In this document: positions 1 to 5,996 of the stretch, piece by piece
How positions within the stretch are numbered: the stretch's first letter is position 1
Layout of the letters: each line of letters starts with the position of its first letter
DNA from: an uncultured Lachnospiraceae bacterium
Lineage (GTDB): Bacteria > Bacillota > Clostridia > Lachnospirales > Lachnospiraceae
Assembly (NCBI GenBank): GCA_910587635.1
Contig: CAJUNB010000026.1
Location: forward strand, 1-7,575
Direction of reading: 5' to 3'
DNA length: 7,575 nucleotides
Notes under the pieces: generated by a model
Databases searched by the model: none
Told to the model about the DNA's origin: nothing
What the model saw: the letters and a program-made list of their open reading frames with translations, nothing else
Translations under genes and position numbers: made by a program

Positions 1-88
1 ATATTACTATTTATCTGAATAAAGCCATCAGCACTAAAATGAATCTCAAAGTAAATTTTTGGAGTCATTTTATTTTTAAATATATTGC

Positions 89-115
89 AAAAAAGACCTA
101 TAAAGGTCTTTTTTT
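89..115 (+). terminator. Strong hairpin terminator, probably bidirectional
   Basis: An 11-bp perfect stem (89-99 with 104-114) encloses the loop ATAA. Its core is AAAGACCT / AGGTCTTT, with an A-run on the left and a T-run on the right. This is a classic intrinsic terminator and could work in both directions. It lies downstream of whatever gene ends at or before the left edge of the window and separates it from the lysis genes. Bases 1-88 are AT-rich and show no convincing coding signal. A short open stretch ending in TAA at 20-22 could be the last codons of a preceding gene, but it is too short to judge. Confidence 0.85.
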
Positions 116-119
116 GTTT

Positions 120-271
120 AAAGGTAATTGCTTTGCAGTTACCTTTAGAACAAATATATGGGTGTGCAGCTTGCGAAGTAAAATAACTGCTTTGCCGTCT
201 GCTTGCCCATGGTGAATCGCACTTGTGCGATTCATTTTTATATTACACGTAAGAGTCTGTTATGCAGACTC
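120..271 (+). other. Cluster of four RNA hairpins ahead of the lysis genes
   Basis: The gene-free stretch 1-316 holds, after the terminator, four hairpins in a row. The first is 120-127/139-146 (AAAGGTAA / TTACCTTT), extendable inward with one wobble. The second is long: 158-169/199-210 (nine Watson-Crick pairs, two G-T wobbles, one mismatch), then a 3x3 internal loop, then 173-179/189-195. The third is 213-222/225-234, followed by T's. The fourth is 253-259/265-271 (GAGTCTG / CAGACTC). The wobble pairs suggest an RNA fold more than a DNA-level cruciform. This may be a structured leader, a processing region or a small phage RNA. I do not recognise a known RNA family. The pairing is seen directly; the role is inference. 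Confidence 0.55.
213..239 (+). terminator. Perfect hairpin followed by T-run, terminator-like
   Basis: TGAATCGCAC (213-222) and GTGCGATTCA (225-234) form a 10-base perfect inverted repeat separated by TT, followed at once by TTTTT (235-239). It has the shape of an intrinsic terminator, although only the outer pairs can close because the loop is very short. Together with 89-115 it gives two terminator-like signals in 150 bases. Transcription reaching the downstream lysis genes must therefore start after it, read through it, or be antiterminated. Confidence 0.65.
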
Positions 272-301
272 GAATTGCTTACAATAATTGAAAGAACAAG
301 A

Positions 302-310
302 AAGGAGGTG
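302..310 (+). promoter_or_regulatory. Ribosome binding site that fixes the start of the small phage gene
   Basis: AAGGAGGTG lies seven bases before ATG 317 and is a near-perfect Shine-Dalgarno sequence. It argues for 317 over the in-frame ATG at 203, which sits inside the hairpin cluster without a comparable site. Confidence 0.85.
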
Positions 311-316
311 TATAAA

Positions 317-682
317 ATGGGAAAAGACAAACTGGTGCTGCATGACAGTACAGAAATTACATTGGAGTCATCTCAGGGAATAGGTATGTTGTGTGTATGT
401 GTGGAAAACAGAACTACAGCAGGAATCCTTTGGGAACAGATTACAAAGGATAATCTGTCTGAGGTGCTTATTGTGAATTCTGAAGGTGAGACAACGGGAA
501 GATATACTGATATGTCGTTGGATTATGTGACAGGAACAGACAACGCGGATGGCACTGTTCTGTTCACAATCAGTCTTCGGGAAAAAACAATAGAAGAAAT
601 TCTGCAGGAAAGAGTTAGTGCGCTGGAAGCAGAATTGGAAGAGCTTAAATCAGGACGGGATATAACCGATAGTCCTGCATAA
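317..682 (+). CDS. Small phage protein with C-terminal coiled coil, function unknown
   Basis: The product is 121 residues. Residues 1 to about 88 look like a compact, beta-rich domain of alternating hydrophobic and polar stretches (LVLHDSTEITLES, EVLIVNSEG, GTVLFTISL). Residues 91-111 (TIEEILQERVSALEAELEEL) form a typical heptad coiled coil, which suggests oligomerisation. There is no signal peptide or membrane segment. It is the first gene of a phage lysis block and ends 77 bases before the holin gene. Small coiled-coil proteins between tail genes and holins are common in Firmicute phages and are usually minor structural or baseplate-associated proteins. That role is inferred here from position only, and I do not recognise the family. 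The start is set by the strong ribosome binding site at 302-310. An alternative is an accessory lysis or assembly factor. Confidence 0.8.
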   Translation: MGKDKLVLHDSTEITLESSQGIGMLCVCVENRTTAGILWEQITKDNLSEVLIVNSEGETTGRYTDMSLDYVTGTDNADGTVLFTISLREKTIEEILQERVSALEAELEELKSGRDITDSPA

Positions 683-686
683 AAGT

Positions 687-712
687 ATATGGCAATACAG
701 ATATTGTCATAT
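687..712 (+). other. Intercistronic hairpin upstream of the holin gene
   Basis: Bases 687-697 pair with 702-712 to give an 11-bp stem with one G-T wobble and the loop CAGA, followed by TTTT (712-715). It could be a weak terminator that attenuates transcription into holin-lysin, or an mRNA-stability or processing hairpin. It starts only a few bases after the stop codon of the preceding gene. Confidence 0.6.
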
Positions 713-759
713 TTTGCAGTTCAGAAGAACGAAAAGTATTTATAAAAAGGAGAAATATT

Positions 760-1230
760 ATGGAAAGAATAAAAATAATCTTTACGACAGTGTTATCTGT
801 ACTGATGAGTTGGCTTGGAATTCTGGCAGTTCCCGTATTTCTTATGGTGGGGTGCAATGTGATTGACTATATTACAGGAATTATGGCCACGAAGTACCGT
901 GAAGAAAGTATCAGCAGTTATAAAGGAATCCGGGGGATTATGAAAAAAGTATGCATGTGGCTTTTAATCATTGTAGGTTCCTGGATTGATATATTACTCA
1001 GGTATACGCTGGACTGTGCCGGCATTGACAATGATGTCCCGTTTATCGTTGCAACGGTTGTGGCTGTATGGCTTGTTGTCAATGAAATCATTTCTATTCT
1101 GGAAAATATGATAGATATTGGCGTGGAAATGCCGCCGTTTCTGATGCCGGTAGTAAAACACATGAGGAAACAGATTGAAGAAACCGTAGATTTGCAAGAA
1201 AGGCAGGGAAGAGAAAATGAAATCGTTTAA
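760..1230 (+). CDS. Phage holin, TcdE/Phage_holin_4 type
   Basis: The product is 156 residues. Holins of this family accumulate in the cytoplasmic membrane and at a set time open pores that let the endolysin through. Three hydrophobic segments are visible at about residues 7-33, 64-82 and 93-111. The family signature DYITG (36-40) follows the first segment, and the NEIISILEN motif (108-116) with following MPPFL comes after the third. The C-terminal about 25 residues are charged, as usual for a cytoplasmic tail. AGGAGA (748-753) lies six bases before ATG 760, so the start is well supported. Length fits the family. The gene overlaps the lysozyme gene by 14 bases in another frame, so the two are likely translationally coupled. 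Related TcdE-type holins also export clostridial toxins, but no toxin gene is seen here. Confidence 0.93.
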   Translation: MERIKIIFTTVLSVLMSWLGILAVPVFLMVGCNVIDYITGIMATKYREESISSYKGIRGIMKKVCMWLLIIVGSWIDILLRYTLDCAGIDNDVPFIVATVVAVWLVVNEIISILENMIDIGVEMPPFLMPVVKHMRKQIEETVDLQERQGRENEIV

Positions 1231-2224
1231 AGGAATAGATGTGTCGGGATATCAGGGGAAAATAGACTGGCATAGGGTCAAAAAGGCAGGCGTGGAATTT
1301 GCCATTCTGAAAGTGATCAGAAAGGATTTAAACTCAGACAAACAATTTGAAAATAACTGGGCCGGATGCCTGGCAGCAGGCGTTCCGATACAGGGTGTGT
1401 ATCATTATACATATGCCACAAATGTGGGTAAGGCAATGGGGGATGCCAGGAAAGTATTGGAAATTCTTGGCCAGGACAGGCATCCTTTTGTCTGGCTGGA
1501 CTGGGAGGATAAGAGCCTGCCTACTGGCCGACTGGCGGCTGATATTATCAATGCCTACGGGGATGTCATTACAGCAGGTGGCTGTGATTTTGGCATATAC
1601 TTTGGTATGTCATATTATGACAGTTATCTCGATAAAATAATGAAATACATAAAGCCACTTTATCAGAAAGGCTGGGAAGCCCGCTATTATAATGGATATA
1701 AATTGGAAATGAGGATTGCAGATCCTGTAAATACCGATAAAAAACCGGCGAATTTTGATGGAAAAATGTTTGGCTGGCAATATACTTCTATGGGACGCGT
1801 GGATGGTATTGGGGGCTATGTGGATTTAAACCAGTGGTTTGTAGATATTGAGGCAGCTGCAGGGGGCGTGTCAGAGGAAAATGTGTCTTATCAGCTGTCC
1901 GATTTTATCAAGGAGAGCCGGGGCATCTGGAATGTCCCCGCAACAGCCAGTGCGAAAGAGATTGTGAATAAAACTGTCACAGTGGGTACATCCAGAAACA
2001 GATCCCATACTATCGTAACGCCCTTAGAACGGTATATGAAAGCTTTGGGGTATTATACCGGCAGCATAGAAGCTGATAGAGGGATGCCTCCTGTCTATGG
2101 AAACGGTATGAGGAAGGCAATCATCCTGTATCAGACAAATATGGTAAAGGCATCTGCCAAAAATCAGGATGGCATATTGACAGCCGGAGGAGCAACGTGG
2201 CGTAGACTGTATGGCATTGCATGA
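1217..2224 (+). CDS. GH25 lysozyme endolysin with C-terminal peptidoglycan-binding domain
   Basis: The product is 335 residues. It is an N-acetylmuramidase that hydrolyses the MurNAc-GlcNAc bond of peptidoglycan. The GH25 domain spans about residues 4-215: GIDVSGYQG (catalytic-site Asp8), FVWLDWED (Asp95 and Glu97), FGWQYTS (185-191) and VDLNQW (Asp203). These match the conserved acidic residues of Cellosyl-type GH25 enzymes. After a linker, residues about 266-335 look like a peptidoglycan-binding module (LERYMKALGYYTG, then YQTN, then DGILTAGGATWRRL). No signal peptide is present, as expected for a holin-dependent endolysin. AGGGA (1205-1209) precedes ATG 1217, which lies inside the end of the holin gene. 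It is the last gene of the lysis block and no obvious terminator follows it. All key residues seem intact, so the gene is probably functional. Confidence 0.95.
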   Translation: MKSFKGIDVSGYQGKIDWHRVKKAGVEFAILKVIRKDLNSDKQFENNWAGCLAAGVPIQGVYHYTYATNVGKAMGDARKVLEILGQDRHPFVWLDWEDKSLPTGRLAADIINAYGDVITAGGCDFGIYFGMSYYDSYLDKIMKYIKPLYQKGWEARYYNGYKLEMRIADPVNTDKKPANFDGKMFGWQYTSMGRVDGIGGYVDLNQWFVDIEAAAGGVSEENVSYQLSDFIKESRGIWNVPATASAKEIVNKTVTVGTSRNRSHTIVTPLERYMKALGYYTGSIEADRGMPPVYGNGMRKAIILYQTNMVKASAKNQDGILTAGGATWRRLYGIA

Positions 2225-2371
2225 TGACACCCTTGTTCCACCAGGGCAGTATATTACATGGATATTCTTGGCAGACAGGAAAGGATTGAGGCGTAATAAG
2301 ACAGATAAAATCGGCCTTTTCATTTGTGCATTTTCGGTTTGTAGAGGGATTGGAGCGTGTTTATTAAGGGA
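2225..2371. other. Gene-free right edge of the phage element
   Basis: These bases lie between the endolysin stop and the inferred junction with the disrupted transporter gene. I see no gene. The only secondary structure is a weak hairpin, CCCT (2230-2233) with AGGG (2243-2246). No convincing intrinsic terminator for the lysis genes is visible, so their transcripts could run antisense into the truncated transporter gene. Confidence 0.4.
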
Positions 2372-2975
2372 GTAGTAAATTATCTTTCACTACAGTAAAA
2401 TCCCCCTGCCCTCCTGAAAAGGCGGCAGCAGTGGAACCGAAATCTATACTTTGGTCAATTGTTACGTCTGTAGCTGGATCGATGTTATGTTTTTTCAGAA
2501 TATATTCAAATACCATTTCCGGCATACCGCCTGCCCGGCCGCCAAGTACATCCGTACCTTTTAGCATTTCCCATGAAAAATCGTCCACGGGTTCCCGGGA
2601 TACAAGGAAGTTACCTGCCCGTTGTGTCAACTGGGCAAAATTGATGACCGGATCAGTGGTTCCGCCCAAGTATGTGTAAATAGAGGCTTCAGATCCCATG
2701 AATCCAATATCTGCCTCACCAGAGAGGACTGCTGTCATTGTTTTGTCTGCACCGAAGCCGGTAACGAGTTCCAGATCAATACCTTCTTCTTCGAAATAGC
2801 CTTCCTCAATCGCTACGTACATCGGGGCGTAAAAAATGGAGTGGGCGACTTCATTTAATACTACTTTTTTTCCCGCAGCAGGCTGACTGTTTGCTCCTGC
2901 TGATGCACCACAGCCTGTGAGTGTGACAAGCAAAAGTGCGGACAGGAGCAGTAAACTGATGAGTTTTCGTTTCAT
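2364..2975 (-). pseudogene. Truncated ABC-transporter substrate-binding lipoprotein (NitT/TauT, THI5-like)
   Basis: The remaining frame encodes 203 residues, whereas this periplasmic-binding-protein family (NMT1/THI5-like, SsuA/ThiY relatives) is normally about 320-340. Residues 1-21 are a lipoprotein signal peptide with lipobox LTGC (Cys22), so the mature protein would be lipid-anchored outside the membrane. Family features follow: FYAPMYVAIEEGYFEEEGIDL (about 48-68), GEADIGFMG (86-94), and GDFTV near 191-195. After GDFTV the sequence turns into VKDNLLLP and stops, with no family resemblance. The C-terminal lobe, about 130 residues, is missing, so ligand binding is probably lost. The 5' end is intact: GGAGGA lies eight bases before the ATG and a TATAAT box lies upstream. 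Full-length relatives bind nitrate, sulfonates or thiamine-pyrimidine precursors; which applies here cannot be told. Partner permease and ATPase genes are not in the window and might lie beyond the phage element on the left. Confidence 0.85.
2372..2393. repeat. Imperfect inverted repeat at the gene/phage junction
   Basis: GTAGTAAA (2372-2379) and TTTCACTAC (2385-2393) form inverted arms with one mismatch around an AT-rich centre. The repeat coincides with the point where the transporter protein stops resembling its family (codons at 2388-2393). Inverted arms around a short AT-rich core are typical of tyrosine-recombinase crossover sites, so this is a candidate attachment site. The repeat is seen directly; the role is inference. 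Confidence 0.4.
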
Positions 2976-3009
2976 ATAAAGATTCCTCCAAAATAAAAAT
3001 TGATAGTGT

Positions 3010-3015
3010 ATTATA
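3010..3015 (-). promoter_or_regulatory. -10 box of the truncated transporter gene
   Basis: Read on the - strand this is a perfect TATAAT, 35 bases before the start codon at 2975. I see no good -35 box at normal spacing. It lies directly next to the -35 box of the oppositely oriented pcrA promoter, so the two promoters probably compete for RNA polymerase. Confidence 0.55.
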
Positions 3016-3043
3016 TTGAAAAAATCAGAAAATGTGCTACAAT
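3016..3043 (+). promoter_or_regulatory. Promoter of pcrA
   Basis: TTGAAA (3016-3021), a 16-base spacer and TACAAT (3038-3043), with TG at 3035-3036 giving an extended -10, form a good vegetative sigma-A promoter. Transcription would begin near 3050, leaving a leader of about 145 bases before the pcrA start codon. Confidence 0.7.
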
Positions 3044-3058
3044 GAGCATTGCGTGAAC

Positions 3059-3168
3059 GAGGGACTGGATAAAATATACTTGTATATTTTTACCCTCAGT
3101 GAACATGGGGCGAAGCTGGGCAGCGAAGAAACGCGAAGCGTTTATGAGCTGAGACAATGCGGGTAAAA
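3059..3168 (+). other. Structured 5' leader of pcrA with competing pairings
   Basis: Several pairings can be drawn. AAAATATAC (3071-3079) with GTATATTTT (3082-3090) is a perfect 9-bp stem, closed further out by GAGGG (3059-3063) with CCCTC (3093-3097). Alternatively TTTTACCC (3088-3095) pairs perfectly with GGGTAAAA (3161-3168), next to TCAG (3096-3099) with CTGA (3149-3152). AAACGC-GAA-GCGTTT (3129-3143) is a very compact hairpin. The first and second arrangements share bases and exclude each other. GCGAAG occurs three times (3110, 3123, 3133). It could be a regulatory leader or a copy of a dispersed intergenic repeat. I do not recognise a known riboswitch, and no T-run follows the second fold. 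Confidence 0.45.
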
Positions 3169-3195
3169 GTGAGCAACAGAGAACGGGAGAAGAGA

Positions 3196-5547
3196 ATGAG
3201 CATATATGATACACTGAATGAGCAGCAGAAAGAAGCGGTATACCAAACAGAAGGCCCTGTATTGATCTTGGCGGGAGCGGGCTCTGGAAAAACGAGAGTT
3301 CTGACTCACAGAATTGCCTATCTGATTGACAGATGCAGTGTAAATCCATGGAATATTATGGCGATCACTTTTACCAATAAAGCTGCCGGAGAGATGAAAG
3401 AACGGGTCAATCATATTGTGGGATTTGGCTCGGAACAGGTCTGGGTGTCTACGTTTCATTCCAGCTGTGTCAGAATATTGCGGCGGTACATAGATCGGCT
3501 TGGATATGACAGTAATTTTACAATATATGACACGGACGACCAAAAGACGGTTATGAAAGATATATGTAAGCGTCTTCAGATCGATACCAAAATGTTGAAA
3601 GAACGGACGATTCTCAGTGCGATTTCTTCTGCGAAGAATGAGTGTATTTCTCCGCTTGCCTATGCCAAAGAGGCAGAGGGAGATTTTACTATGCAGAAAA
3701 TTTCCACTGTTTATACGGAATATCAACAGGTATTGAAAAAAAATAATGCTTTGGATTTTGATGATCTTCTTGTGAAGGCAGTGGAACTGTTTCGGGCATG
3801 TCCTGATGTATTGGAATCTTATCAGGAGAGATTTCAATATATCATGGTGGATGAATACCAGGATACCAATACGGTACAGTTTGAATTTATCCGCCTGCTT
3901 TCGGCAAAGCGCAGAAATCTCTGTGTCGTAGGAGACGACGATCAGTCAATCTATAAATTCCGTGGTGCGAATATACGGAATATACTGGATTTTGAGAAGG
4001 TATTTCCTGAGGCAAAGGTGATCAAGCTGGAACAGAATTACCGCTCTACCCAGAATATATTGGATGCGGCCAACCATATTATCCAAAATAATATAGGCAG
4101 AAAGGCAAAGGCACTCTGGACAGACAAAGGGGCTGGAAATACCGTTCATTTCCGACAGTTTGATACGGCTTATGACGAGGCGGAGTTTGTTGCGGATGAT
4201 ATCAGAAATAAAAAGAGGGAAGCAGTTACCCAGTATGGAGAGTGTGCCGTGTTGTATCGGACGAACGCCCAGGCCAGGCTTCTGGAGGAGCGGTTTGTTC
4301 TTTCCGGCATTCCCTATCATGTAGTTGGCGGTGTCAATTTCTATGCGAGAAGAGAAATCAAAGATTTATTGGCATATCTGAAAACCGTTGATAACGGAAT
4401 GGATGATGTGGCTGTAAAACGTATTATCAATATTCCGAAGCGGGGAATCGGTGCCACGACAATTGCAAGAGTGCAAAATTATGCGGATGAGCACCAGATC
4501 AGTTTTTATGATGCATTGAGAGAGGCAGACCAGATTACGACAATAGGAAAAAGTGCTGCCAAGCTGGCTCCTTTTGTTACGCTGATTCAAAGTTTTCGGG
4601 GGAAACTGGAATATTATGGTCTGGAAGAATTACTTCAGGATATTATCGATGCTACCGGCTATGTGAAAGCGTTGGAGGAGTCCGATGAGGAAGATGCGGA
4701 GAGCAGACTGGAAAATATCGATGAGCTTGTCAATAAGGTGATTGCCTATGAGGAGAGCCACGAGGAGGCAAAACTGAGTGAATTTCTGGAAGAGGTAGCG
4801 CTGGTTGCAGATATTGACAATGTGTCAGAAAACGATGACCGGGTGCTTCTGATGACGCTGCACAGTGCAAAAGGACTGGAGTTTTCCCATGTGTATATTG
4901 CAGGAATGGAAGACGGCGTATTTCCAAGCTATATGACAATCACATCCGATGATCCCAGTGAAATAGAGGAGGAAAGACGGCTGGCTTACGTGGGGGTGAC
5001 GAGGGCGAGAGAGGATTTGACTCTGACTTGTGCCAGGGCCAGGATGCTCCATGGAGAGACGCAGTATAACATGGTCAGTCGGTTTTTGAATGAAATACCA
5101 GAGAACTTGCTGGATCATAAGATTCCTGTTCGAAAATGGAAAGCACGGGAAGATGAAAGTTTTGTTACAGGAATCGGCAACAGCAGAAATATGAGCAATA
5201 AGAGTACAGCAGCGGAAGGAAATAGCAGTATGCGTTTTGGGCAGTCAGATTTACAGACAAGGCTGCGGCCAAAGGCAATTGCCACACCGCGCAGAACAGC
5301 AGAAGAGAACCGCCCGTTTTTTACAAAAGCAGCAGGAGGACTGGGAGCATTCTCGAAAGGAATGCCGACAGGGAGTGAGCCCGATTATACTGTGTCAGAC
5401 AGGGTGAGACATATTAAATATGGAGAAGGAACGGTACGAAAGATAGAAAAAGGAGCCCGGGATTATCAGGTTACGGTGGATTTTGACAGCGCCGGCACAA
5501 AGGTTATGTATGCTGCGTTTGCAAAACTGAAAAAAACAGAAGTATAA
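3196..5547 (+). CDS. pcrA: ATP-dependent DNA helicase PcrA (UvrD/Rep family)
   Basis: The product is 783 residues. It is a 3'-to-5' superfamily 1A helicase used in nucleotide excision repair, in clearing recombination intermediates and stalled RNA polymerase, and in rolling-circle plasmid replication. All motifs are present: Q motif LNEQQKEAV (7-15), Walker A GAGSGKT (27-33), ITFTNKAAGEMK (Ia), VDEYQDTN (218-225, motif II), GDDDQSIYKFRGA (III), QNYRST (IV), TLHSAKGLEF (about 554-563, V) and YVGVTRARE (598-606, VI). After a low-complexity linker (about 640-732) comes the C-terminal Tudor-like domain (733-783, RVRHIKYGEGTV...VDF), which in PcrA binds RNA polymerase. I chose ATG 3196 because GGGAGA (3185-3190) precedes it and relatives start MSIYDTLN. 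ATG 3157 would add 13 atypical residues from the structured leader. No terminator is visible after the gene, so readthrough into the next gene is likely. Confidence 0.97.
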   Translation: MSIYDTLNEQQKEAVYQTEGPVLILAGAGSGKTRVLTHRIAYLIDRCSVNPWNIMAITFTNKAAGEMKERVNHIVGFGSEQVWVSTFHSSCVRILRRYIDRLGYDSNFTIYDTDDQKTVMKDICKRLQIDTKMLKERTILSAISSAKNECISPLAYAKEAEGDFTMQKISTVYTEYQQVLKKNNALDFDDLLVKAVELFRACPDVLESYQERFQYIMVDEYQDTNTVQFEFIRLLSAKRRNLCVVGDDDQSIYKFRGANIRNILDFEKVFPEAKVIKLEQNYRSTQNILDAANHIIQNNIGRKAKALWTDKGAGNTVHFRQFDTAYDEAEFVADDIRNKKREAVTQYGECAVLYRTNAQARLLEERFVLSGIPYHVVGGVNFYARREIKDLLAYLKTVDNGMDDVAVKRIINIPKRGIGATTIARVQNYADEHQISFYDALREADQITTIGKSAAKLAPFVTLIQSFRGKLEYYGLEELLQDIIDATGYVKALEESDEEDAESRLENIDELVNKVIAYEESHEEAKLSEFLEEVALVADIDNVSENDDRVLLMTLHSAKGLEFSHVYIAGMEDGVFPSYMTITSDDPSEIEEERRLAYVGVTRAREDLTLTCARARMLHGETQYNMVSRFLNEIPENLLDHKIPVRKWKAREDESFVTGIGNSRNMSNKSTAAEGNSSMRFGQSDLQTRLRPKAIATPRRTAEENRPFFTKAAGGLGAFSKGMPTGSEPDYTVSDRVRHIKYGEGTVRKIEKGARDYQVTVDFDSAGTKVMYAAFAKLKKTEV

Positions 5548-5595
5548 TTTCCGGCGGAGAGATGGAAAAGAGCTGAAAAGAAAATGAAAAAATGA

Positions 5596-5624
5596 TAGTA
5601 AAATATATAAAATAGTGTTATAAT
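5596..5624 (+). promoter_or_regulatory. Extended -10 promoter for the small membrane protein
   Basis: TATAAT (5619-5624) is perfect and preceded by TG at 5616-5617, an extended -10 box. The -35 region is weak (TAGTAA at 5596-5601, 17-base spacing). It would start transcription near 5631, about 40 bases before ATG 5671, making the downstream genes partly independent of pcrA. Confidence 0.6.
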
Positions 5625-5670
5625 ATAAAACAGTTACGGATACTGAGAAAATGGGAGAAAGGTGGTTACG

Positions 5671-5976
5671 ATGAATAGATTGGAGGATTTCATCAATATT
5701 AAAAGGCTTCAGGAGCTGTTGGGCAGGAAAGAGGAGAAAAAAGAAATTTCACCGGTCTGTTGGATTGCGGCAGTCGTCTTGATTGTAGCAGCTGTGGCAG
5801 CAATTGCTTACGCTTTGTATCGTTACTTCACACCGGACTATCTGGATGATTTTGAAGATGACTTCGAAGATGATTTTGACGATGAGTTTTTCGATGATGA
5901 AGAAGATTCTGACGAAAAGATTGAAGAAAAAGAAGTTTTTGAAAAGAATTCTGTAGAGGATAAAACAGAGGAATAG
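5671..5976 (+). CDS. Small single-pass membrane protein with acidic DDFE-repeat tail
   Basis: The product is 101 residues and I recognise no named family. Residues 1-27 are mostly charged and amphipathic (MNRLEDFINIKRLQELLGRK). A single hydrophobic segment spans about residues 29-50 (CWIAAVVLIVAAVAAIAYALY). The remaining half is strongly acidic, starting with tandem DDFE-like units (residues 59-74) and ending in a Glu/Lys-rich stretch. There is no cleavable signal peptide. By the positive-inside rule the N-terminus would be in the cytoplasm and the acidic tail outside. ATG 5671 is preferred over GTG 5662 because the Shine-Dalgarno-like AAGGTGG lies five bases upstream of it and the encoded MNRLEDF is a natural N-terminus. 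The gene lies between pcrA and the rRNA methyltransferase and ends before a strong terminator. A role in cation binding or envelope interaction is speculation. Confidence 0.8.
   Translation: MNRLEDFINIKRLQELLGRKEEKKEISPVCWIAAVVLIVAAVAAIAYALYRYFTPDYLDDFEDDFEDDFDDEFFDDEEDSDEKIEEKEVFEKNSVEDKTEE
5845..5892 (+). repeat. Four 12-base coding repeats (Asp-Asp-Phe-Glu type)
   Basis: Four in-frame 12-base units of the type GAT-GAT-TTT-GAA run head to tail and encode DDFE, DDFE, DDFD and DEFF. They differ mainly at third codon positions, which suggests that the acidic protein sequence is under selection and that the repeats are not very recent. Confidence 0.75.
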
Positions 5977-5996
5977 AGCAAAAGCGGTATGATGTG

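Noticed and set aside
3..215. Reading frame open across the left edge of the window
   Set aside because: It passes through the terminator at 89-115 and several hairpins and has AT-biased, non-protein-like composition. It is most likely chance.
120..271. Diversity-generating retroelement target or retron RNA
   Set aside because: Hairpins near phage genes prompted the idea, but no reverse transcriptase, template/variable repeat pair or accessory gene is present in the window.
120..271. CRISPR array
   Set aside because: The hairpin stems differ in sequence and spacing is irregular. There are no identical repeats with spacers.
203..316. Upstream in-frame ATG at 203 extending the small phage protein by 38 residues
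   Set aside because: The extra part runs through a perfect hairpin with a T-run and has no ribosome binding site, whereas ATG 317 has a near-ideal one.
2024..2323. 99-codon open frame on the - strand over the endolysin 3' end
   Set aside because: It is antisense to the peptidoglycan-binding domain and continues into the gene-free edge, with no family resemblance.
3157..3195. Earlier start codon for pcrA at 3157
   Set aside because: It adds 13 residues unlike other PcrA N-termini, lacks a good ribosome binding site and lies inside the structured leader.
3142..3837. 231-codon open frame on the - strand opposite the start of pcrA
   Set aside because: It lies antisense to conserved helicase motifs, has no recognisable domain and no ribosome binding site I could support.
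5662..5670. GTG start for the small membrane protein
   Set aside because: It overlaps the Shine-Dalgarno-like AAGGTGG that serves ATG 5671. It remains possible but less likely.
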